Below, piece by piece: positions 1-4,628 of a stretch of DNA of 9,977 bases. The DNA is from JBFLVQ01 sp040758525. Its GTDB lineage: Bacteria; Acidobacteriota; Blastocatellia; Chloracidobacteriales; JADJPF01. Position 1 is the stretch's first letter. Each line of letters starts with the position of its first letter. Made by a program: the position numbers and the translations under genes. A model generated the notes under the pieces. It saw nothing but the letters and a program-made list of their open reading frames with translations. It did not search any database and was not told the DNA's origin. The DNA is taken from contig JBFLVQ010000340.1 in the NCBI GenBank assembly GCA_040758525.1, positions 1-9,977 of the forward strand. Reading direction: 5' to 3'.

Positions 1-1231
1 AACGGTCAATGGCGCGCATATAAGCAGCGGTGCGGGAATCAACATTGTGGGTTTCGGCATAGGCAACTACTTCTTGGAAGCTAGTAGTCATCTTATCTTC
101 AATATTCTCCATAATCTCTTCTTTCTTCCAGAAGAAGCCCATACGATTCTGTACCCATTCAAGGTGACGAGCAATGGCGCCGCCCGCATTCGCCAAGATA
201 TCAGGAATAACGAAGACCTTCTTTTCATAGAGAATAGGATCGGCTTGTGAGGTAGTAACACCATCGGCAGCCTCACAAAGAATCTTGCACTTTACCTTTT
301 CTGCATTCTGGCTAGTGATCTGCTCATGCATTGCGGCAGTAATAAGCACATCGCAGTCTATAGTGAGTAGATCATTGCTGAGAATATGATTGGCTTCGCT
401 ATAGTTTTGAAAAGTCTTCTTTTTACCAAAATAATTGAGTGCCCCTGGCACATCTAGCCCATTAGGATTATAAATACCATCATCAATATCTGAAATTGCC
501 ACCACCTTGTAGCCAGCACTATAGAGTAGTGCGGCAGCATTGCCACCACGCCGACCAGCACCCTGAATGGCAACACGGGTCTGAGCCGGTTGTAGATTAA
601 ATTTCTTAGCCGCTTCATTAATAACACAGAGCACACCATAACCAGTGGCGACATTAGCGCCCTGTGTACCACCCATCTCAACTGGCTTACCAGTGACGAT
701 TGCTGTCACAGTATGACGAGCATGCATAGCATAAGTATCCATTACCCAAGCCATCATCTGCTCATCGCTATTGATGTCTGGAGTAATGATGTCACGCTCT
801 GGGCCAAGCACATCAAGTAGATCCGCGGTATAGCGACGAGTAAGGCGCTCTATCTCGATAGGCTGTAGTTCGGCAGGATTACAAATAATACCACCTTGTG
901 AACCACCAAAGGGGACATCTACTAAAGCACATTTGTAAGTGCTCCAAGCCGCGCCGGCACGCATCTCGTCAGGGGTGATATGGGGGCCCAAGCGTAAGCC
1001 GCCCTGCATTGTGCCACGAGCAACATTGTACTGTACACGATAACCATGAAATATCTCAATTTCACCACTTACACGCTGTATAGGCATATAGGTGAGAATC
1101 TCTCGGCTAGGGGCACGCAGGATTTTATATAGATTGCGATCTAGATTAAGCCGCTCGGCAGCATGATCAAAACGAGCCATCATAGACTCAAACAGACTGT
1201 GTTCATCGTAATTACGAGCTTGATTGGCCAT
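1..1231 (-). CDS. Glu/Leu/Phe/Val dehydrogenase-family protein, probable pseudoenzyme (3' end outside window)
   Basis: Reading leftward from ATG at 1231, with GGGAGAG just upstream, there are 410 codons without a stop up to the window edge. Glutamate dehydrogenases are about 415-450 residues, so only a short C-terminal tail is missing. The fold is clearly GDH: YRVQYNVARG (64-73), the PFGG loop (107-110), LTRRYTA (130-136), GPERD (143-147), VTGKP (179-183), a Rossmann motif GAGRRG (224-229) and DILANAGG (344-351). Active enzymes interconvert glutamate and 2-oxoglutarate with NAD(P). Here the residues matching Lys89, Lys125 and Ser380 of Clostridium symbiosum GDH are Gln76, Gln112 and Arg355; Lys100 (Lys113) and Asp152 (Asp165) remain. 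The usual EGAN motif reads EAAD (320-323) and the usual GFGNVG reads GAGRRG. The frame is intact and conserved elsewhere, so this is not a decaying gene. I infer a regulatory or repurposed GDH homologue; automatic annotation would call it gdhA. Confidence 0.9.
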   Translation of the reverse strand, partial: MANQARNYDEHSLFESMMARFDHAAERLNLDRNLYKILRAPSREILTYMPIQRVSGEIEIFHGYRVQYNVARGTMQGGLRLGPHITPDEMRAGAAWSTYKCALVDVPFGGSQGGIICNPAELQPIEIERLTRRYTADLLDVLGPERDIITPDINSDEQMMAWVMDTYAMHARHTVTAIVTGKPVEMGGTQGANVATGYGVLCVINEAAKKFNLQPAQTRVAIQGAGRRGGNAAALLYSAGYKVVAISDIDDGIYNPNGLDVPGALNYFGKKKTFQNYSEANHILSNDLLTIDCDVLITAAMHEQITSQNAEKVKCKILCEAADGVTTSQADPILYEKKVFVIPDILANAGGAIARHLEWVQNRMGFFWKKEEIMENIEDKMTTSFQEVVAYAETHNVDSRTAAYMRAIDR

Positions 1232-1275
1232 CCACTCTCTCCCGGCAGTCAAGTTGTTATACTTATTAGTGGCAT

Positions 1276-1304
1276 ATATTATAAGCGAATTCGTTTTAAG
1301 GCAA
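1276..1304 (-). promoter_or_regulatory. Putative sigma70-type promoter of the GDH-family gene
   Basis: On the minus strand TTGCCT (1304-1299) is followed after 17 bases by TAATAT (1281-1276). A perfect TATAAT also lies at 1283-1278, 15 bases from the same -35 and 19 from TTGGTT (1308-1303). The start codon is about 45 bases downstream. Motif reading only. Confidence 0.45.
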
Positions 1305-1317
1305 CCAATTGCTTGCC
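1300..1317. promoter_or_regulatory. 18-bp near-perfect palindrome, candidate operator
   Basis: The sequence GGCAACCAATTGCTTGCC pairs with its own reverse complement at 8 of 9 positions; only 1305/1312 mismatch. It overlaps the -35 region of the leftward promoter and lies between the divergent genes, a typical place for a dimeric repressor site. The binding protein is unknown; the TPR-Fis regulator next door is one candidate. Confidence 0.4.
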
Positions 1318-1366
1318 GTTGATGGTAAGCGAGAGGGAGGATTTTAAGAATAATCAATAATTTCTG

Positions 1367-1394
1367 TTGAAAATGATTGTAAGTATGGTACACT
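1367..1394 (+). promoter_or_regulatory. Putative extended -10 promoter of the TPR-Fis regulator
   Basis: TTGAAA (1367-1372), a 16-base spacer, then TACACT (1389-1394) preceded by TGG, which fits an extended -10 (TGn). It lies 51 bases before the start codon at 1446. This would give a short leader without an obvious Shine-Dalgarno sequence. Confidence 0.45.
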
Positions 1395-1445
1395 CCGGGC
1401 GGAAGCCATATTTCAGGCGAGTTTCCTTTTTCTGTATAAAAGCCT

Positions 1446-2918
1446 ATGAGAGAATCGACTGTCGTTACCAGATCTTTGCTGCAAGAGGCCATCAACAAGG
1501 GAGACTTTGAGTTGGCCAATGACCTGATTGACATAACCGACTTCTCCTTTGCTGGATTGAGCGAAGAAGAGGAGTTAGAGTGGCGTTGCTTAGCGGCAGA
1601 TGTCTACGAATATTATGCTCGTAGCGAGGACCTGCTGCAGGTGCTCTCGCCCTATCTTGGTAAGATCTCCCCACGATTCTCTACTATCAATACTGCTCGC
1701 CTACTATTGCGACTAGGCTCTCTTAACTATTTACAACAGGAGTATGCTGAGTCACTGACCCGGTTTGAGTTGGCAAAAGGCTTTTTCCAGATGATGGCAG
1801 ATGACGAAGGCTCTGCTATGGCGATCCATTACATAGGACGCACCTACTGGAAGATGGACCACTATGAGGAGGCGATTAGCTGTCTGAATGAAGCGATTGC
1901 TGCTTATGATCGATTGGCGCTTACACATCGCAAAGGCGTAGCGCTACTACATCTCGCCTCTACACTGGAAAAACAGGGCGATATTACTGCTGCCACCGAT
2001 GCCTTTTATGCAGCCGAGCGAGTGCTCGCCGATACCGAGGATACTGTTAAACGCGCTAGCTGTACTAACAATATTGGCCTTACGCTTATTCATAAGGGTG
2101 ATTATCAGGGTGCGATAGAGAAGTTTAATGTAGCGATCCAGATCTTCTCTGGGGTTGCCCATATACCATTTCTTGCCGCCAGTTATAACAATCTTGCTTG
2201 GGTGCTGATCTTAGTGGGTAATTATGAGAAGGCAGAAAGTTTCCTTATTACTGCACTAGAACTGCATCGCGCCAATAATGACACTGCTTATGAGGCAGGT
2301 ACACTGGATCTGTTTGGACTACTGCGTATAGAGCAAGGGCGTTATAAAGAGGCAGAGCGATTTTTAGCGCGATCCTTAATGCTTGCTCAAGGTGTCAATA
2401 GTAGCTATAACATTGCCGTTGCCAGAGCAACTTTGGGTAAATTGTGGCTGGCTTGTAAAAAGCCTGAACAGGCAATTCTGGAATTTCGTGAGGCGGCTGC
2501 GATTGCCGAGCGTATTGGTGACCGTTTTGTCCTCTGTGAGGCGCTTCTACTAGGCGCCGAGAGCTATCTGCTGCTTAATGAGTATGAGCGTGTTAGTGAG
2601 CGTCTAGCAGTAGCTAAACAGTATCTGGAAACCATTGGCAATCAGTATTTCCAGGCTCGTTATGTGAAGCTGAAAGGACAACTGGATAAACTTACCAGCC
2701 GACGTCCTAGCAAAGATTTTCAGCTTACTGCAGATAAACTGCCTACTCGCGAGGAGGCAATCAATCAGCTTGATGAATGGCTGACACGACGAGCCTTGGA
2801 ACAGACCAACTATAATACGGTCAAAGCAGCCAAATTACTTGGTGTCTCTCGTATATGGCTGTACGAACTTAAGAAACGTTACGATATCATGTCGCAAAAA
2901 CTTCGGCCCAAGAACTGA
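1446..2918 (+). CDS. TPR-repeat transcriptional regulator with C-terminal Fis-type helix-turn-helix
   Basis: A 490-residue soluble protein without a signal peptide. Residues about 82-396 form roughly eight tetratricopeptide units, seen as repeated patterns such as YWKMDHYEEAISCLNEAI (from 134), HKGDYQGAIEKFNVAI (from 216), LVGNYEKAESFLITAL (from 256) and EQGRYKEAERFLARSL (from 296). Residues about 434-482 resemble the Fis/NtrC DNA-binding domain, with NTVKAAKLLGVSRIWLYEL (458-476) as the helix-turn-helix. No Walker A or sigma54-activator ATPase domain is present, so it is a direct TPR-Fis fusion. I infer that the TPR array binds a protein or peptide signal and the C-terminus binds DNA. The stop TAA at 1437-1439 fixes the start near 1446; no good Shine-Dalgarno is visible. 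It is divergent from the GDH-family gene and upstream of an exported-protein gene; targets are unknown. Confidence 0.88.
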   Translation: MRESTVVTRSLLQEAINKGDFELANDLIDITDFSFAGLSEEEELEWRCLAADVYEYYARSEDLLQVLSPYLGKISPRFSTINTARLLLRLGSLNYLQQEYAESLTRFELAKGFFQMMADDEGSAMAIHYIGRTYWKMDHYEEAISCLNEAIAAYDRLALTHRKGVALLHLASTLEKQGDITAATDAFYAAERVLADTEDTVKRASCTNNIGLTLIHKGDYQGAIEKFNVAIQIFSGVAHIPFLAASYNNLAWVLILVGNYEKAESFLITALELHRANNDTAYEAGTLDLFGLLRIEQGRYKEAERFLARSLMLAQGVNSSYNIAVARATLGKLWLACKKPEQAILEFREAAAIAERIGDRFVLCEALLLGAESYLLLNEYERVSERLAVAKQYLETIGNQYFQARYVKLKGQLDKLTSRRPSKDFQLTADKLPTREEAINQLDEWLTRRALEQTNYNTVKAAKLLGVSRIWLYELKKRYDIMSQKLRPKN

Positions 2919-2967
2919 TGCCGCCAGTTGACCTGGGAAGGCTGGAGATCAATTTTAACTAAGACGG

Positions 2968-2995
2968 AAAAACCTGAACCCCGGGTTTATTTTTT
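2968..2995 (+). terminator. Weak possible terminator after the TPR-Fis gene
   Basis: AAACC (2970-2974) can pair with GGTTT (2984-2988) across a 9-base loop, followed by a T run (2990-2995). The stem is only 5 bp, so efficiency would be low; the T run and the position about 50 bases after the stop are the main support. Confidence 0.3.
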
Positions 2996-3021
2996 GGCTT
3001 GTACATGTTAAGGATTACTAT
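2994..3021 (+). promoter_or_regulatory. Putative promoter of the exported-protein gene
   Basis: TTGGCT (2994-2999), 16-base spacer, TACTAT (3016-3021). The predicted start of transcription falls between the arms of the inverted repeat at 3006-3047, so a protein bound there could block it. It lies about 78 bases before the start codon at 3099. Confidence 0.4.
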
Positions 3022-3047
3022 CAAAAGCTTGTTAACAATCCTTAACA
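3006..3047. promoter_or_regulatory. 11-bp perfect inverted repeat, candidate operator or hairpin
   Basis: TGTTAAGGATT (3006-3016) is exactly repeated in inverse at AATCCTTAACA (3037-3047), with 20 bases between; arm centres are 31 bp apart, about three helical turns. The left arm overlaps the spacer and first base of the putative -10, and the right arm lies just after the expected transcription start. This fits two half-sites of a dimeric or looping regulator. A weak mRNA hairpin is the alternative. Confidence 0.45.
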
Positions 3048-3098
3048 GTATAGGAGCGCTGCAGCCTTCTTAAGGAATGGTGGGGGAAAGGAGAAGGT

Positions 3099-3665
3099 AT
3101 GATAAAGAAGATCCTGTCCATTATTGGACTTATATTTGTCTTTAATGTCATGGTTTGGGGACAAGACAATGGCGAACCAGGTGGCCAGCAGACTGATCCC
3201 CAATTTGGTGTAGAGATGGTAGGAGGCACAGGGCTAACGACTTTGTCTCAGGGTGGTCTAAGGCTGGCTGGCAATCTGATCGACATTGAGTTTGACAAAC
3301 CGAACCAGATAGTAGGTAACATCGATCACAGGTTTATTGATGGAGCAAATTGCCCAGCTTGTGCAAGCTTAAATGCCGCACTAGGTAGCTCATTGAGTGC
3401 TCCTTTTGCCATATCTAGGATTACTACCAGTGATACCTTAAATGTGATCGAAGGAACGGTAACTTTTTCTGGTTCTGCAACTATCACAGTTGATCCAGGC
3501 AATCCTTCCATCAATATTGTTTCCGGGGAGAGTGTGATTACTGGCGGGACCGGCAAGTACAGTAACATAAAGGGTACTGTGCGGTTGCGTGGCACAATAC
3601 GCTACAACAGTGGTGGTCAGAAGGTTTTCAACTATGTTTGGATTGTCACTTACTTAAAGAAGTAA
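3099..3665 (+). CDS. Small exported protein, possible dirigent/allene-oxide-cyclase-like barrel
   Basis: A 188-residue protein with a strong Shine-Dalgarno (AAAGGAG, just before ATG 3099). Residues 2-4 are IKK and 5-20 are hydrophobic, followed by GQDNG: a signal peptide with cleavage likely around residue 21-22. There is no lipobox cysteine at the junction. The mature part is beta-rich, with alternating hydrophobic strands at 117-183. The segment GESVITGGTGKYSNIKGTV (143-161) resembles the GGTGxYxxxxGxV turn known from dirigent and allene-oxide-cyclase-like barrels of plants and bacteria. That link is inference from one motif. The only two cysteines form CPAC (85-88), which could make a disulfide or bind metal; it is not a haem motif because no His follows. 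It is 39 bases from the pseudo-receiver gene and probably co-transcribed with it. The substrate or partner is unknown. Confidence 0.78.
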   Translation: MIKKILSIIGLIFVFNVMVWGQDNGEPGGQQTDPQFGVEMVGGTGLTTLSQGGLRLAGNLIDIEFDKPNQIVGNIDHRFIDGANCPACASLNAALGSSLSAPFAISRITTSDTLNVIEGTVTFSGSATITVDPGNPSINIVSGESVITGGTGKYSNIKGTVRLRGTIRYNSGGQKVFNYVWIVTYLKK

Positions 3666-3704
3666 AAGTCGCTATTAGCAAGGAGATTCGCAAAGGAGCG
3701 AAGT

Positions 3705-4184
3705 ATGGGAGAGCACCGCTGTGAGATTTTAATACTGGAGCATCAATTGCCCCATGCATTGATTTTGAAAGCGGCGCTTGCTTCTGCTGCGATCGATAGT
3801 GACGCTATCCTTATTATTAGTGATATTCAAGAAGCCTACCGCTACATTGATAATATAAATAAGGATAGATATGTCTGCCCAGACCTAATCTTTATTGAGA
3901 TGGGCTTAATGAGACGTGACAATCGTGCCTTGCTTGAGAGGATACAGGCCAATCTAGCACTTGTTAATACACCTTTGGTGTTATTAGTTGATGTTGATAC
4001 TCCCTTGCAGAATGATATTTGTACTACCTTGGGTGTTAATAGAGTGCTGATCAAGACTGGAGATTATGTGAAATTTAAGGAGACCGTCTGGAGCATCCTT
4101 TTGGATCTGCTGCCCACACAAGCAGAAAAGATGCCTTTGCGCTGGCAACTGAACCAGTACGGTAACTATCTCGCCAAATTTTAA
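3705..4184 (+). CDS. Stand-alone response-regulator receiver domain with degenerate phosphorylation site
   Basis: A 159-residue cytoplasmic protein preceded by AAAGGAG six bases before ATG 3705. Residues 7-136 follow the CheY-like order: strand ILILEHQ (8-14), helix, strand, PDLIFIEM (59-66), PLVLLVDVD (90-98), GVNRVLIKTGD (110-120) and a final helix. Spacing resembles Rcp1-like single-domain receivers (PDLILLDL, PVVVLT, LVKP). The phosphoacceptor Asp is Glu65 (codon GAG at 3897-3899), the acidic pair is Glu12-His13, and the switch Ser/Thr is Val95; Lys117 is kept. Phosphorylation by the usual route is therefore unlikely, and Glu may mimic the phosphorylated state. There is no output domain, only a short tail (137-159). 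It probably works by protein-protein contact. It sits in tandem with the exported-protein gene. Receiver fold fairly sure; role unknown. Confidence 0.75.
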   Translation: MGEHRCEILILEHQLPHALILKAALASAAIDSDAILIISDIQEAYRYIDNINKDRYVCPDLIFIEMGLMRRDNRALLERIQANLALVNTPLVLLVDVDTPLQNDICTTLGVNRVLIKTGDYVKFKETVWSILLDLLPTQAEKMPLRWQLNQYGNYLAKF

Positions 4185-4185
4185 C

Positions 4186-4202
4186 CTACTGCGCCGCAGT
4201 AG
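4186..4202. repeat. 17-nt perfect palindrome after the pseudo-receiver gene
   Basis: CTACTGCG and CGCAGTAG flank a central C. As RNA it forms a 7-bp stem with loop GCC directly after the stop codon. No T run follows (the next bases are A-rich), so it is not a classical intrinsic terminator; it may protect an mRNA 3' end or bind a protein. Confidence 0.5.
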
Positions 4203-4211
4203 AAAAATTAA

Positions 4212-4274
4212 CTATAGAGAATTAAAGAGGAACACAGAGTTATATTACTTTGTGTTCCTCTGCGTGCTCTATAG
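4212..4274. repeat. Compound 63-nt hairpin (15-bp inner and 8-bp outer stem)
   Basis: The inner stem pairs 4226-4240 with 4247-4261 (15 positions, one G-U, loop TATATT). The outer stem pairs CTATAGAG (4212-4219) with CTCTATAG (4267-4274). The internal loop is asymmetric (6 and 5 bases). No T run follows. This could be a strong transcript-end structure or a solitary palindromic intergenic repeat. I have the impression that units resembling TTTGTGTTCCTCTGCGTG recur in many bacterial genomes, but cannot name a family. Confidence 0.6.
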
Positions 4275-4339
4275 GTCGTTTTATCATCTACAAGCTACAA
4301 TTATAGAATTTATAGGGTATTCCCTAACGACGCAGATCT

Positions 4340-4367
4340 TTGGCTAGATTAGATTCTGCTATATAGA
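4340..4367 (+). promoter_or_regulatory. Weak possible upstream promoter in the 4185-4628 gap
   Basis: TTGGCT (4340-4345), 16-base spacer, TATAGA (4362-4367). It uses the same -35 hexamer and spacing as the putative promoter at 2994. If active it would transcribe the hairpin at 4389-4423 and lengthen the leader of the receptor gene. Confidence 0.22.
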
Positions 4368-4368
4368 T

Positions 4369-4465
4369 AAAGCGGCGGGTAATTGGCGGCGATAGGTAAT
4401 GGCACTCGCCTTCTACCTGTCGCTTTAATTATCCTAAAGCGGCTGTGGGTTTGCGAGGCGATAGG
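4369..4465. repeat. Imperfect direct repeat with embedded hairpin in the receptor upstream region
   Basis: AAAGCGGC occurs at 4369-4376 and 4436-4443, and GGCGATAGG at 4388-4396 and 4457-4465, in the same order (period about 67-69 bp). Between them GCGATAGGTA (4389-4398) pairs with TACCTGTCGC (4414-4423), one T-G pair included, enclosing a small GGC/GCC stem at 4401-4410. It could be a regulatory RNA structure, a duplicated protein site, or remnants of an intergenic repeat. The rest of the 4185-4628 gap holds only the hairpins and promoters listed here; I find no gene in it. Confidence 0.4.
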
Positions 4466-4478
4466 CAAGAAGTATAAT
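4451..4478 (+). promoter_or_regulatory. Probable promoter of the TonB-dependent receptor gene
   Basis: A perfect TATAAT (4473-4478) lies 16 bases after TTGCGA (4451-4456). The start codon is at 4629, giving a leader of roughly 145 bases. The -10 is strong, the -35 is moderate. The second copy of the direct repeat (4457-4465) lies in the spacer, a natural position for control. Confidence 0.5.
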
Positions 4479-4484
4479 AGCAAT

Positions 4485-4628
4485 GTTTCTCAGTCTCTGT
4501 AGACTATGAGGTAGAGCAACCTGGAATGTAAGGATTGCTTCCAATTACCTCAATAATAGTATTGCAGATCTGCGATAAGTTTAAGATCGTTGACTGCAGA
4601 ATAATTAAGTAAGTGGGGTTCCTTATCC
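4485..4628 (+). other. Long structured 5' leader of the receptor gene
   Basis: TGAGGTA (4507-4513) pairs with TACCTCA (4546-4552), with an inner GGAA/TTCC (4523-4526, 4539-4542) whose loop holds TAAGGATT. Further on is the perfect palindrome GCAGATCTGC (4564-4573). The ribosome site is weak (GTGGGG ending about 10 bases before ATG 4629). No known riboswitch class is recognised; post-transcriptional control is possible but unproven. Confidence 0.3.

Noticed and set aside
454..681. 75-residue frame within the GDH-family gene on the same strand
   Set aside because: It is an out-of-phase frame inside a clearly conserved coding sequence.
1..1231. Pseudogene interpretation of the GDH-like gene
   Set aside because: No frameshift or stop occurs in 410 codons and most family motifs are conserved, so targeted loss of active-site residues fits better than decay.
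3345..3365. CxxCH haem-binding site in the exported protein
   Set aside because: The motif is CPAC followed by Ala, so the required His is missing.
4186..4274. Classical Rho-independent terminators for the 3099-4184 unit
   Set aside because: Neither hairpin is followed by a T run on either strand.
4399..4428. Nine-codon frame (MALAFYLSL) that could be a leader peptide
   Set aside because: It sits inside a hairpin upstream of the stronger receptor promoter, has no clear ribosome site and no run of regulatory codons; such short frames are common by chance.
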